A stretch of 64,000 nt of DNA from Sideroxyarcus sp. (GTDB taxonomy: Bacteria > Pseudomonadota > Gammaproteobacteria > Burkholderiales > Gallionellaceae): positions 1 to 64,000 of the forward strand of contig JAUSBC010000018.1 of the NCBI GenBank assembly GCA_030652215.1, written 5' to 3'. The number at the start of each line of letters is the position of its first letter. Positions within the stretch are counted from its first letter, which is position 1. Shown in pieces: positions 45,312 through 54,581 of the stretch. The position numbers were made by a program, and so were the translations under genes. Under the pieces are notes generated by a model. That model did not search any database and was not told the origin of the DNA. It saw only the letters and a list, made by a program, of their open reading frames with translations.

Positions 45312-45483
45312 CGTCATTCCGGCGAAGGCCGGAATCCAGTCATAAAACAGCCTGCGAAGCCTCGTAGGTCGGGTTAGCGTAGCGTAACCCGACGCTGCTG
45401 CAATTTCCTATCCAGTTATGTCGGGTTACGCTGCGCTAACCCGACCTACAACTATCTGGATTCCGGCCTTCGCCGGAATGACG
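45312..45483. repeat. Two nested palindromic repeats of different families
   Basis: Outer arms at 45312-45339 and 45456-45483 are perfect 28-base reverse complements (CATTCCGGCGAAGGCCGGAA core). Inside, arms at 45364-45393 and 45420-45449 are 30-base reverse complements with one mismatch (GTAGGTCGGGTTAGCGTAGC start). The inner element resembles the GTAGGTTGGGC family in layout (30-base arms, GTAGGT ends) but not in the middle. It appears that one element entered the loop of another. Confidence 0.9.
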
Positions 45484-45493
45484 GCCAAACGCC

Positions 45494-46222
45494 TCAGTCC
45501 GGAATCTCTTCCCATCTGATGCCGTCGTAGTCGCAACGCAGGGCACTGGCCTTGCAATCCCAATCCCCCAGCACCCAGCGCTCGCAGGTATGCCCGTCCA
45601 CCTGATGCAGATGCTTCGCCAAGCGGTGCGTGTGACCGTGGATCAGGCGCGGATAGGCATTCTGGCGCAGCAACTCATGCACGGCATCGATGTTCACATC
45701 CATCAGCGCCATTTCCTTGCTGCGTTTTTGCGATTCGCTCTGCATGCGCAGTTGTTCGATCTGGGCTTTGCGGTTTGCCAGCGGCTGCGACAGGAATTGT
45801 GTTTGCCAGGCGTCGTTGCGAACCATTTGACGGAAGCGTTGATACTCGGTGTCGTCGGTGCACAGGGTATCGCCGTGTGTGAGCAGGGTAGGCGTGCCGT
45901 ACAGATCGACCATGGTCGGGTCGTCCAGCAGGGTGGCATTGCAGGCCGATCCCAGTTCTTCCTCCATCAGGAAGTCGCGGTTGCCGTGCATGATGAAGAT
46001 GCGTGTGCCGTGCGCATTCAGATCGCGCAGGGTATCGGTAATGTCGCGGTGGAACGGGTCGCCCAGATCGTCGTCGCCCGCCCAATACTCGAACAGGTCG
46101 CCCAGAATGAACAGCCCCTCGGCCTTGGGGGCGATTTCGGTGGCGAAACGCAGGAAGAGTTCTGTGCTGCGCGGTTGCGCGTGACTCAGGTGTAGGTCGG
46201 AGATGAGGAGGCTGTGGGACAT
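45494..46222 (-). CDS. lpxH: LpxH, UDP-2,3-diacylglucosamine diphosphatase
   Basis: 242-residue metallophosphoesterase of lipid A synthesis that yields lipid X. Metal motifs DLHL, GDLFEYW, GNRD, THGD and HGHTH are all present, and the region before HGHTH has the LpxH pattern. Start at 46222 (MSHSLLISDLHL) matches the family. It lies downstream of the cyclophilin gene, separated by a terminator. Confidence 0.95.
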   Translation of the reverse strand: MSHSLLISDLHLSHAQPRSTELFLRFATEIAPKAEGLFILGDLFEYWAGDDDLGDPFHRDITDTLRDLNAHGTRIFIMHGNRDFLMEEELGSACNATLLDDPTMVDLYGTPTLLTHGDTLCTDDTEYQRFRQMVRNDAWQTQFLSQPLANRKAQIEQLRMQSESQKRSKEMALMDVNIDAVHELLRQNAYPRLIHGHTHRLAKHLHQVDGHTCERWVLGDWDCKASALRCDYDGIRWEEIPD

Positions 46223-46230
46223 ATAAAACA

Positions 46231-46255
46231 AAACGGCGCCGAAGCGCCGTTTTTT
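46231..46255 (-). terminator. Terminator between the cyclophilin gene and lpxH
   Basis: Stem ACGGCGC / GCGCCGT with a stable tetraloop, flanked by T and A tracts. It lies directly after the cyclophilin stop on the minus strand and just before the lpxH ATG, so part of the stem loop could also affect lpxH translation. Confidence 0.75.
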
Positions 46256-46256
46256 G

Positions 46257-46844
46257 TTATTGCACGACTTCCGCTTTGGTGATGATCACGTCCTCGCTTG
46301 GAACGTCCTGATAACCGCGGCTGCTGCCGGTCTTGACCTTGCCGATGGCATCAACTACTTCCTTGCCTTCAACCACGATGCCGAACACGCAGTAGCCCCA
46401 GCCGTCCTGTCCCGGATAGTCGAGGAAGCTGTTGGTCTTGGTGTTGATGAAGAACTGGCCGGTGGCGGAGTGCGGGTCGCCGGTGCGTGCCATGGCGATG
46501 CTGTAGATCTCGTTCTTCAGACCGTTCGCCGCTTCGTTCTTGATGGGCGCATTGGTCTTCTTCTGCATCAGGCCGGGTTCGAAACCGCCGCCCTGAATCA
46601 TGAAATTGGGGATGACGCGGTGGAAGATCGTGTTGCTGTAGAAGCCGCTGTTCACGTACTCGAGGAAGTTCTGGACGGTGAGCGGGGCTTTTTCGGCGTC
46701 GAGTTGCAGGGTGATGACGCCTTTGTTGGTATGCAGTTTTACCATTTTCATTTTTCCTTTGGTTGCGGGTGTAGATGCGGCTTGTGCGGGCAGGACACAG
46801 AGTCCGACCAGCAAGAATGCGAGAACGATGCGTATGAACTTCAT
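46257..46844 (-). CDS. Periplasmic cyclophilin-type peptidyl-prolyl isomerase
   Basis: 195 residues. A signal peptide ([20 protein letters not shown]) precedes a compact cyclophilin domain with [34 protein letters not shown] and [16 protein letters not shown]. It catalyses proline isomerisation in exported proteins (PpiA-like). It starts right at the stop of the L,D-transpeptidase gene upstream, suggesting co-transcription in this cell-envelope cluster. Confidence 0.94.
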   Translation of the reverse strand: MKFIRIVLAFLLVGLCVLPAQAASTPATKGKMKMVKLHTNKGVITLQLDAEKAPLTVQNFLEYVNSGFYSNTIFHRVIPNFMIQGGGFEPGLMQKKTNAPIKNEAANGLKNEIYSIAMARTGDPHSATGQFFINTKTNSFLDYPGQDGWGYCVFGIVVEGKEVVDAIGKVKTGSSRGYQDVPSEDVIITKAEVVQ

Positions 46845-48008
46845 TTATGCGGCTCCTTCATAGACAATTTGCCAGCGCCCGTCCCGTTTCATCCAGTATT
46901 GGCGCTTGAGCATGCGGTTGGAAAGGTTGTTGCTGTCGTAATCCTGTTCGAAATTCACCACCACCAGATTCGGCTGGCTGGGATAGGGGAAGACGCTGAC
47001 GTTGTTCATCTTGACCTTGATCCAGGTCTTGCCGGAATTGACTAGGCGCTTCTGCTGCGCGAAAGCGGGCAGGTTCACGCTGCCGGTGGAGAAGTCGTGC
47101 GCGTAATGCGAGAGGTAGGCTTCGGTGTTGCGGCTGGCCCAGTCGCTGCGCCATTGTTCGATTTCTTTGAGCAGTGCGGCGCGCTCGGTAAGGTCCGCTT
47201 CGTCGCTCCAGTCGATCTGGCTGGCGATGATGACCGGCGTGACGCCGACCTGCAGATGGCTGCCGAGGTCGGTCAGGTCGTTGTTGGCCAGCACCACGCA
47301 GCCGTTGCTGGCGCGCGGTGGGCGGCTGTAGGTGTCCGAAGGCGTGCCGTGCAGCCAGATGCCGTAGCCGTTGCGCCCCAGACGTTTGTCCCATTCGTTG
47401 GGGTAGCTCAGCGGGTAGGCGCCGGAACCGTAGAAGTCGGTGAGTTTGTCGCGGGTCAGGTGCGAGTTGACGAAATACACGCCCAGCGGCGTTTTCTGGT
47501 CGCCTTCCACAATCTTGTCGGCGCCTTTCTTGCCGACGCTGATGTAGAAGTCCGATACGTAGCGCGGCTCGCCGTTCACATTTTCGAACAGATAAAGTGT
47601 GGACTTGCTGGTGTCCACCACCACGGCATATTTCTGCTTGGGCGACAGCTGCCACAAGTACTTCGGCATCGCGACGGGTTGTTGCTGCTGCACGCGCTGC
47701 AGACGCGCATTGGCCTCTTCGCGCAGGTCCTGCACGCGGTCGAGCGGCGCGTTGGGGGCGGCGCCGAAATCGGTGATGGGTTTGGAGCGCGCCATCAGCA
47801 GATCGCCGCGGACCAATTGCGCCAGTTTGAAATTGGGGTTGATCTTGAGCAGCGAATCCACCTCGTTCAGCGCCACGTCCAGGCGGTTGTTACGCACCGC
47901 GTGCAGGCTCTTGGCCAGACCCAGCTCCATATCCCGCGACGCGGAGTCGCCTGCCGCAGCGGGCAAGGCGAACGAGAGCAGGAGAAGTGAGAGCAGACGG
48001 CTGGGCAT
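46845..48008 (-). CDS. L,D-transpeptidase with C-terminal NTF2-like domain
   Basis: 387 residues. Signal peptide (LLSLLLLSFALPAAAG), a helical segment, then the YkuD-type catalytic domain (about 125-265) with WLHGTP and SNGCVVLAN carrying the nucleophilic Cys. The last about 110 residues (IEQWRSDWASRNTEAYLSHY to RWQIVYEG) form an NTF2/SnoaL-like fold that recurs in the next gene. Probably acts on peptidoglycan or outer-membrane linkage in the periplasm. Confidence 0.92.
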   Translation of the reverse strand: MPSRLLSLLLLSFALPAAAGDSASRDMELGLAKSLHAVRNNRLDVALNEVDSLLKINPNFKLAQLVRGDLLMARSKPITDFGAAPNAPLDRVQDLREEANARLQRVQQQQPVAMPKYLWQLSPKQKYAVVVDTSKSTLYLFENVNGEPRYVSDFYISVGKKGADKIVEGDQKTPLGVYFVNSHLTRDKLTDFYGSGAYPLSYPNEWDKRLGRNGYGIWLHGTPSDTYSRPPRASNGCVVLANNDLTDLGSHLQVGVTPVIIASQIDWSDEADLTERAALLKEIEQWRSDWASRNTEAYLSHYAHDFSTGSVNLPAFAQQKRLVNSGKTWIKVKMNNVSVFPYPSQPNLVVVNFEQDYDSNNLSNRMLKRQYWMKRDGRWQIVYEGAA

Positions 48009-48011
48009 GAT

Positions 48012-49034
48012 TTATTTACCCGAACGCTCTGCAACGATCAACCATTGACCGTCGACCTTCGCCCAGTCCAGCGTTTTGGCGGAGAGACTGTTCAGGTGGC
48101 TGGCGCGGTAGGACTGCCTGAAGGTGATGCTGGCGTGCTTTTCGTCACTGACTTTGACCTTCGCTTCGCTTATGCCAATCTGGATGGATTTGGGGGCGGC
48201 GATACGGGCTTTGCGCTGTGCTTCCCATGCGCTGCGGCTCAGGCCGTCCGGCGCCTTGAATTCCTTGGCGTAGAGAGCGAGGTATTTCTTGCTGTTTTTG
48301 GCCGACCATGCGGCTGCCCATTCCTTCGTGGCCTTCAATACTTCCGTGCTGATGTCGGCGTCCAGAGCGACTACGGTGACGACCGGTTTGGTCTGGGCTG
48401 GTTGTGCAACTACCGGTGCTGAAGCCGCAGCGACGACGGCAGTCGTTGTTGCGGGAGCGGTGGCAGGCGCGCTGCCTGCCTGCGCGGTGACGGTCGGCTT
48501 GGCCGCGACGGGGGTACGGACACTCTTGCTGAACAATTCGCGTATCAGCGCCAGTTTGGTCTGGGTGTTGGTGTTGCTCTTGTCCAGTTGCAGCGCGCGG
48601 TCATAGGCCTGGCTGGCCATCTTGGCGTAGATGTCGCCCAAGTTTTCGTGCGCGGTGGCATAGCTGGGATGGGTGCGGATCGCCATTTCCAGCGAGCTTT
48701 TGGCCTTTTCGTAATTGCCCTGTCCGGCGTAAAGCACCGCCAGGTTGTTGTATGGCTCGGGCAGTTCCGGGTAGTCCTCGGTAAGGCCGGTGAAGGTCGT
48801 GATGGCGTCGGGGATGTTGGCTTGTTCGGCAAAGATCAGGCCTTTGAGGAAGCGCGCCTGCGCATCTTTGGGCTTGGCGACGAGGTAGGTGTTGACCTTT
48901 TCCATCGCCTGGGCATGCAAGCCCTGTTTGAACAGTTTGTTGGCGTCCTGCAAATCGTCCGCCTGCACGGGAATGCTGATGGCCAACAGAAGTCCCAAAG
49001 CGGCGGCGCGGCTAAACAGTTTAAACATGATCAT
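48012..49034 (-). CDS. Secreted TPR protein with C-terminal NTF2-like domain
   Basis: 340 residues: signal peptide ([19 protein letters not shown]), about four TPR units (residues 25-160, e.g. [20 protein letters not shown]), an Ala/Pro/Thr-rich linker, and a C-terminal domain (about 235-340, [21 protein letters not shown] to [10 protein letters not shown]) related to the end of the neighbouring transpeptidase. It lies 3 bases upstream of that gene in the same direction, so the two likely work together. ATG 49034 or 49028 is the start. Confidence 0.88.
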   Translation of the reverse strand: MIMFKLFSRAAALGLLLAISIPVQADDLQDANKLFKQGLHAQAMEKVNTYLVAKPKDAQARFLKGLIFAEQANIPDAITTFTGLTEDYPELPEPYNNLAVLYAGQGNYEKAKSSLEMAIRTHPSYATAHENLGDIYAKMASQAYDRALQLDKSNTNTQTKLALIRELFSKSVRTPVAAKPTVTAQAGSAPATAPATTTAVVAAASAPVVAQPAQTKPVVTVVALDADISTEVLKATKEWAAAWSAKNSKKYLALYAKEFKAPDGLSRSAWEAQRKARIAAPKSIQIGISEAKVKVSDEKHASITFRQSYRASHLNSLSAKTLDWAKVDGQWLIVAERSGK

Positions 49035-49153
49035 CGTGTGGTTTATTCCGGAAAAGTTGCTATGGCTTTGCAAAATCAATAGAGAGCGATTCTACCAAAT
49101 AAGCGGCGCGCTTACACGGAATGCGCTACGGCGTGGCAGAGGCGGTTTTCGGG

Positions 49154-49159
49154 TAGAAT
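49154..49159 (+). promoter_or_regulatory. -10-like TAGAAT before glnS
   Basis: TAGAAT lies 36 bases before the glnS ATG. It is the same core seen upstream of glyA, ribBA and trpC. No clear -35 is visible. Confidence 0.4.
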
Positions 49160-49194
49160 TCCTCACCTTCTTTAGCGGCACTTTTCGGACAAAA

Positions 49195-50874
49195 ATGAGC
49201 AGCAATTCTCCCGTTTCCACCGCCCCGGTCTCCAATTTCATCCGCACGATTATTGATGCGGACCTGGCCAACGGCAAGCATAAAAGCATCGTCACCCGAT
49301 TCCCCCCCGAGCCGAACGGTTATCTGCACGTCGGCCACGCCAAATCCATCTGCCTCAACTTCGGATTGGCCAAGGATTACAGCGGCCTGTGCAACCTGCG
49401 CTTCGATGACACTAATCCCGAGAAGGAAAACGCGGAATACGCGCAGTCCATCCAGGACGATGTGCGCTGGCTGGGTTTTCAGTGGAACGGCGAAGTGCGC
49501 TGGGCCTCGGACTATTTCGACGCGCTGTACGACTACGCGGTGGAACTCATCAACAAGGGACTGGCGTATGTGGACGACCTGACGCCGGAGCAGATGCGCG
49601 AATATCGCGGCACGCTGAAGGAGCCGGGCAAGAACAGCCCCAACCGCGACCGTGCGGCGGCCGAAAGCCTGGATCTGTTCACGCGCATGCGCAACGGCGA
49701 ATTCGCCGACGGTGCGATGGTCTTGCGCGCCAAGATCGACATGAGCTCGCCCAACATCAACATGCGCGATCCCGTCATCTATCGCATCAAGCGCGCCCAC
49801 CACATCCGCACCGGCGACAAGTGGTGCATCTACCCGATGTACGACTACACCCACTGCATCTCCGACGCGCTGGAAGGCATCACCCATTCCATTTGCACGC
49901 TGGAGTTCGAAGACCACCGCCCGCTGTACGACTGGGTGCTGGACAACATCACCATCCCCTGCCACCCGCGCCAGTACGAGTTCTCGCGGCTGGAACTGCA
50001 CTACACCATCACCAGCAAGCGCAAGCTGCTGCAACTGGTGAACGAGAAGAAAGTCAGCGGCTGGGACGACCCGCGCATGCCGACGATCTCGGGTATGCGC
50101 CGCCGCGGCTATACGCCCGAAGGCATTCGCGAATTCGCCAAGCGCATCGGCGTTTCCAAGAGCGAGAACAGCGTGGACATGGCCGTCATGGAGGGGGCAA
50201 TCCGCGAAGACCTGGAATTGCGTGCGCCGCGCGTAATGGCTATCGTCAATCCGCTTAAAGTGACCATCACCAATGCCGAGGGTGCGCAGACACGCGAAGC
50301 CGATTTTCATCCCAATATGCCGGAGTTGGGCAAGCGCATGGTGCCGTTCGGCAAAGATCTGCTCATTGAGGCGGACGACTTTGCCGAAGTGCCGCCGTCC
50401 GGCTGGAAGCGCCTCACCCTGGGCGGCGAGATCCGCCTGCGCCACAGCTATGTGATGCGCTGCGACGAAGCGGTCAAGGATGCTTCGGGAAAAGTCGTCG
50501 AACTGAAATGCAGCATCGACCACGACACGCTGGGCAAGAATCCGGAAGGGCGCAAGGTCAAGGGCGTAATCCATTTCCTGTCACGCGAACACGCGCTGCC
50601 TGCAGAGATTCGTCTGTACGACCGTTTGTTCAACGTGCCGGAACCGGACGCAGATCGCGATGTCGACTTCTGCACGCACCTGAACCCGACTTCGCTCACC
50701 GTGGTGCAGGGCTGGGTGGAAGCCGCCGTGAAAAACGCCGCGCCGGAAACGCGTTACCAGTTCGAGCGACTGGGTTACTTTTGTGCAGACCGCCGCGACC
50801 ACCGTCCCGGCGGCAAACTGGTTTTTAACCGTACCGTGACATTGCGAGATTCCTGGGCTAAAGAGCAGGGCTAA
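49195..50874 (+). CDS. glnS: GlnS, glutaminyl-tRNA synthetase
   Basis: 559-residue class Ic synthetase. The HIGH-type motif is [15 protein letters not shown], the KMSKS-type motif reads [10 protein letters not shown], and the C-terminal anticodon-binding beta-barrels are complete (to RDSWAKEQG). Its presence implies direct charging of tRNA-Gln. The first 15 residues are a variable tail. usp follows after 10 bases. Confidence 0.97.
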   Translation: MSSNSPVSTAPVSNFIRTIIDADLANGKHKSIVTRFPPEPNGYLHVGHAKSICLNFGLAKDYSGLCNLRFDDTNPEKENAEYAQSIQDDVRWLGFQWNGEVRWASDYFDALYDYAVELINKGLAYVDDLTPEQMREYRGTLKEPGKNSPNRDRAAAESLDLFTRMRNGEFADGAMVLRAKIDMSSPNINMRDPVIYRIKRAHHIRTGDKWCIYPMYDYTHCISDALEGITHSICTLEFEDHRPLYDWVLDNITIPCHPRQYEFSRLELHYTITSKRKLLQLVNEKKVSGWDDPRMPTISGMRRRGYTPEGIREFAKRIGVSKSENSVDMAVMEGAIREDLELRAPRVMAIVNPLKVTITNAEGAQTREADFHPNMPELGKRMVPFGKDLLIEADDFAEVPPSGWKRLTLGGEIRLRHSYVMRCDEAVKDASGKVVELKCSIDHDTLGKNPEGRKVKGVIHFLSREHALPAEIRLYDRLFNVPEPDADRDVDFCTHLNPTSLTVVQGWVEAAVKNAAPETRYQFERLGYFCADRRDHRPGGKLVFNRTVTLRDSWAKEQG

Positions 50875-50884
50875 AGGAGGCATC

Positions 50885-51334
50885 ATGTACAAACGAATTG
50901 CCGTAGCAGTGGATGGCAGCGATACGTCGACCGCAGCCTTGAGCGAAGCCGTCAAACTCGCCAAGACCATGGATTCGACCGTGCTCCTGCTTTACGTTTG
51001 CGAAGAAATGCCCGTCGTCTGGAATATGGAAGGGATGGCGCCCTATCCACTGGAGGACGTGACCAAAGCACTCGTCGAATCGGGCAAGCAATTGCTGCAG
51101 AAAGACAAGGCGCGGGTGGCGGAGGCGGGAGTCAAAGTCGAGACCCGGCTGGTCGAAGACTATAACGGACGCATCGGTGCTGTGATCAGCAAAGAAGCCG
51201 CGCAATGGCTGGCCGACTTGCTGGTGGTGGGAACGCACGGACGCAAAGGCCTGGACCATCTGCTGATGGGCAGCGTGGCCGAAGGCGTAATGCGCACCGC
51301 GACCATGCCGGTGCTGCTGGTGCGCGGCGCGTAG
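50885..51334 (+). CDS. Universal stress protein (UspA family)
   Basis: 149-residue single-domain Usp. N-terminal IAVAVDGSDTSTAALSEAV and the ATP-binding signature VVGTHGRKGLDHLLMGSVAE (G-x2-G-x9-GS) place it in the nucleotide-binding subgroup. AAAGGAGG precedes the ATG at good spacing. It sits between glnS and cysS, with no obvious functional tie. Confidence 0.95.
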   Translation: MYKRIAVAVDGSDTSTAALSEAVKLAKTMDSTVLLLYVCEEMPVVWNMEGMAPYPLEDVTKALVESGKQLLQKDKARVAEAGVKVETRLVEDYNGRIGAVISKEAAQWLADLLVVGTHGRKGLDHLLMGSVAEGVMRTATMPVLLVRGA

Positions 51335-51367
51335 CCGCGGAATGACGGATCAGGTAAAAAAACAGGC

Positions 51368-52801
51368 ATGCTGAAAATCTACAACACCCTCGCCCGCGAC
51401 AAGCAGGACTTCAAACCCATTACCCCGAACACCGTGCGCATGTATGTGTGCGGTATGACGGTGTACGACTAGTGCCACCTCGGCCATGCGCGCGTGATGG
51501 TGGTGTTCGACATGGTGCAGCGCTGGTTCAAGGCATCCGGTTACGACGTGACTTACGTGCGCAATATCACCGACATCGACGACAAGATCATCAAGCGCGC
51601 GGCAGAGAACGGCGAATCCATCCACGCGCTCACGCAACGCTTCATCGACGCCATGCACGAGGATGCCGATGCGCTGGGCGTTCAGCGCCCGGATCACGAG
51701 CCGCGCGCCACGCAGTTCGTGCCGCAGATGCTGTCCATGATCGAGCAACTGGAAAAGAACGGTCTGGCCTATCTGGCGGCGGATGGCGACGTGAACTACG
51801 CGGTGCGCAAGTTCGACGGCTACGGCAAACTCTCCGGCAAATCGCTGGAAGATCTGCGCGCGGGCGAGCGCGTCGACGTGGCCGAGAACAAGAACGACCC
51901 GCTCGACTTCGTGTTGTGGAAACACGCCAAGGACAGCGAAGCGGAAGAAGTGAAATGGGATTCGAAGTGGGGCAAGGGTCGTCCCGGCTGGCACATCGAG
52001 TGCTCGGCGATGGGTTCGGAATTGCTCGGCAATCATTTCGACATCCACGGAGGCGGCGCCGATTTGCAGTTTCCGCATCACGAAAACGAGATTGCACAGT
52101 CGGAAGGCGCGCACCAGTGCCAGTACGTGAACTACTGGATGCACAACGGCTTTGTGCGTGTGGACAACGAAAAGATGTCCAAGAGCCTGGGCAACTTTTT
52201 CACTATCCGCGAAGTGCTGAAGAAATACGATGCGGAAGTGGTGCGCTTCTTTATTCTGCGCGCGCATTACCGTAGCGCGCTGAATTATTCGGATCAGCAT
52301 CTGGATGATGCGAAGGGGGCGTTGACGCGGCTGTATACGGCGTTGAAAAGCAACCCCTCCCAGCCTCCCCTTATCAGGGGAGGAGCGAGCTCCCTCCCTG
52401 ATAAGGGAGGGTTGGGGTGGGTTGAAGTTGATTGGAACACCCCCTACGCTGCCCGCTTCAAATCCGCCATGGACGACGACCTCAACACGCCCGAAGCCGT
52501 CGCTGTACTGTTCGATCTTGCCAACGATGTGAACCGCAATCAATCTGTCGAAGCGGCAACGCAACTCAAGGCATTGGCTGGTGTATTAGGTCTGCTGCAG
52601 CGCGACCCGCAACAATTCCTGCAGGGCGGGGCAAGCGAGGGTGGACTGGACGATGGCGCGATCAACGCCCTGATCGAAGCCCGCATCGCCGCCAAGAAAG
52701 CAAAGAACTTCGCCGAAGCCGACCGCATCCGCAAAGAATTGCAGGAAGCGGGTGTCTTGCTGGAAGACACGCCGCAAGGCACGAGCTGGCGCAGAGCCTA
52801 G
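51368..52801 (+). pseudogene. cysS: Cysteinyl-tRNA synthetase gene with in-frame TAG at codon 35
   Basis: The reading frame from ATG 51368 gives a normal CysRS N-terminus ([27 protein letters not shown]), then TAG at 51470-51472, then [18 protein letters not shown] and the rest to 52801. The zinc Cys and the HIGH motif (HLGH) flank the stop. An internal start at 51494 would lack both. Downstream motifs are intact ([28 protein letters not shown]). A 72-bp palindromic element is inserted in frame at 52352. CysRS is normally essential, so the stop is a sequencing error, is read through, or another cysS exists. Confidence 0.9.
52352..52423 (+). repeat. 72-bp palindromic element inserted in frame in cysS
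   Basis: Two 35-base arms (52352-52386 and 52389-52423) are inverted copies around a 2-base centre. Each arm also folds on itself (CCTCCCCT-tatc-AGGGGAGG; CCCTCCCT-gata-AGGGAGGG). The element starts on a codon boundary and adds exactly 24 codons ([20 protein letters not shown] and four more) between TRLYTALK and the next conserved block ([18 protein letters not shown]). Confidence 0.88.
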
Positions 52802-52808
52802 CCCGGCA

Positions 52809-54581
52809 TTAGTGCTTTTTCTTCGGTGCGATCAGGTCGGTGATCGTGCCTTCCGCCATCTCCGCCGCGAAGTTGAAGGTCTCCGACAGTGTCGGGTGCG
52901 GGTGGATGGTGAGGCCGATGTCTTCCATATCCGCACCCATCTCCAGCGCCAGCACCGCTTCGGCAATGAGTTCTCCGGCGTTCACGCCCACGATGCCCGC
53001 GCCAAGGATGCGGCGCGTCTTCGGATCGAGCAGCACCTTGGTGCTACCTTCTTCGCGTGCGATGGATAGCGCGCGGCCGGAAGCGGCCCACGGGAACACG
53101 CCTTTTTCGTATTCGATGCCCTTGGCTTTTGCCTGCGTTTCGGTCAGCCCCATCCATGCCACTTCGGGGTCGGTGTAGGCAACGGAAGGAATGGTCAACG
53201 GCTCGAAGAAGGCTTTGTGTCCGGCGATATTTTCCGCAGCCACTTTGCCTTCATGCACCGCCTTGTGCGCCAGCATCGGGTCGCCGACGATGTCGCCGAT
53301 GGCGTAGATGTTGGGCACGTTGGTACGCATCTGTTTGTCCACCGGGATGAAGCCGCGCTCATTGACGGTCAGTCCTGCCGCTTCGGCGTTGATGTCGCGT
53401 CCGTTCGGGCGGCGGCCCACGGCCATCAGCACCTTGTCGTAGACCTGCGGTTCGGCGGGCGCCTGCTCGCCTTCGAAGGTGACCTTCATGCCGCTCTTGG
53501 TAGCCTCGATCTTGGTGACCTTGGTCTTCAGCATGATGGCTTCGTAGCGTTTGCCGATGCGGTTGTGCAGCGGTTTGACCATGTCCTTGTCCGCGCCGGG
53601 CATGATCTGGTCCATCAGCTCGACCACGGAAATTTTGGTGCCGAGCGCGTCATACACCGTAGCCATTTCCAGGCCGATGATGCCGCCGCCGATCACCAGC
53701 ATGCGCTTCGGTACATCCTTCAGCGCCAGCGCGCCGGTGGAGTCGATGATGCGGGTATCGTCGTAGGGGAAGCCGGGAATGCGTGCCACGCTGGAACCTG
53801 CGGCGACAATACAGTTGTCGAAAGTGACGGTCTTCTCGCCCTCGGCGGTCTGCAGCGTGAGGCTGTTGGGCGAAGCGAACTTGGCTGTGCCGTTCAGTAC
53901 CTGCACCTTGCGTTGCTTGGCCAGTGCGGCGAGTCCGCCGGTCAGTTTGGTGATGACACTCTTCTTCCAGTCGCGGACGGCGTCGATGTCGATCTTCGGC
54001 TTGGCGAAGGTCACGCCGTGATGCGACACTTCTTCCGCTTCGTTGATGACCTTGGCGACATGCAGCAGCGCCTTGGACGGGATGCAGCCGACATTGAGGC
54101 ACACGCCGCCGAGCGCGGATTCCTTTTCGATCAGCAATACTTGCTTGCCGAGGTCGGCCGCGCGGAACGCGGCTGTGTATCCGCCGGGGCCCGCACCGAG
54201 CACAACCACTTCCGCGTGGAAGTCACCCTTGATGGAGGATTTGGGAGTTGGGATTTCGGATTTGGCTGGAGCAGCGGTGGTGACTGCTGGTGGCGCAGAA
54301 GGCGCCGGTTTGGCTAAATCCGAATTCCCGGTTCCCAATTCCTGCGTTTCCATCATAAGAATCACCGAGCCTTCGCTCACCTTGTCGCCGACCTTGATTT
54401 TGAGCTGTTTCACCACACCGGCGAAGGGAGACGGCACATCCACGGTTGCCTTGTCTGTTTCCAGCGAAACGAGCGTTTGCTCTTTCTCCACTGTGTCGCC
54501 TGGCTTGACGGAAATTTCGATGATGGCGACGTTTTTGAAATTGCCGATATCGGGGACTTTGACTTCAACGGTTTGATTCAT
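52809..54581 (-). CDS. lpdA: Dihydrolipoyl dehydrogenase with N-terminal lipoyl domain (E3)
   Basis: 590 residues. The N-terminal lipoyl domain (1-80) has the lipoylated Lys in ETDKATVDVPSP. A linker (about 80-118) follows, then FAD motif VVLGAGPGGYTAAF, redox disulfide GGVCLNVGCIPSK, NAD motif VIGGGIIGLE, GDIVGDPMLAHKA and the C-terminal base in IHPHPTLSE. A lipoyl-fused E3 is usual for the pyruvate dehydrogenase complex of betaproteobacteria, but aceE/aceF are not in the window. Part of the linker is encoded by a palindromic repeat (54237-54342). Confidence 0.96.
   Translation of the reverse strand: MNQTVEVKVPDIGNFKNVAIIEISVKPGDTVEKEQTLVSLETDKATVDVPSPFAGVVKQLKIKVGDKVSEGSVILMMETQELGTGNSDLAKPAPSAPPAVTTAAPAKSEIPTPKSSIKGDFHAEVVVLGAGPGGYTAAFRAADLGKQVLLIEKESALGGVCLNVGCIPSKALLHVAKVINEAEEVSHHGVTFAKPKIDIDAVRDWKKSVITKLTGGLAALAKQRKVQVLNGTAKFASPNSLTLQTAEGEKTVTFDNCIVAAGSSVARIPGFPYDDTRIIDSTGALALKDVPKRMLVIGGGIIGLEMATVYDALGTKISVVELMDQIMPGADKDMVKPLHNRIGKRYEAIMLKTKVTKIEATKSGMKVTFEGEQAPAEPQVYDKVLMAVGRRPNGRDINAEAAGLTVNERGFIPVDKQMRTNVPNIYAIGDIVGDPMLAHKAVHEGKVAAENIAGHKAFFEPLTIPSVAYTDPEVAWMGLTETQAKAKGIEYEKGVFPWAASGRALSIAREEGSTKVLLDPKTRRILGAGIVGVNAGELIAEAVLALEMGADMEDIGLTIHPHPTLSETFNFAAEMAEGTITDLIAPKKKH
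54237..54342. repeat. Palindromic element forming the lpdA linker
   Basis: Left arm 54237-54263 (GGATTTGGGAGTTGGGATTT and CGGATTT) and right arm 54316-54342 are 27-base reverse complements with about five mismatches and a 52-base loop. They lie inside lpdA, in the stretch coding for the Ala/Pro-rich linker between the lipoyl and FAD domains. The peptides SEIPTPKS and GTGNSDLAK come from the arms. Confidence 0.75.

Noticed and set aside
51368-52801. Genome-wide reassignment of TAG to an amino acid
   Set aside because: TAG is the natural end of tatC, the Nif3 gene, nusB and cysS itself in this window, so it acts as a stop.
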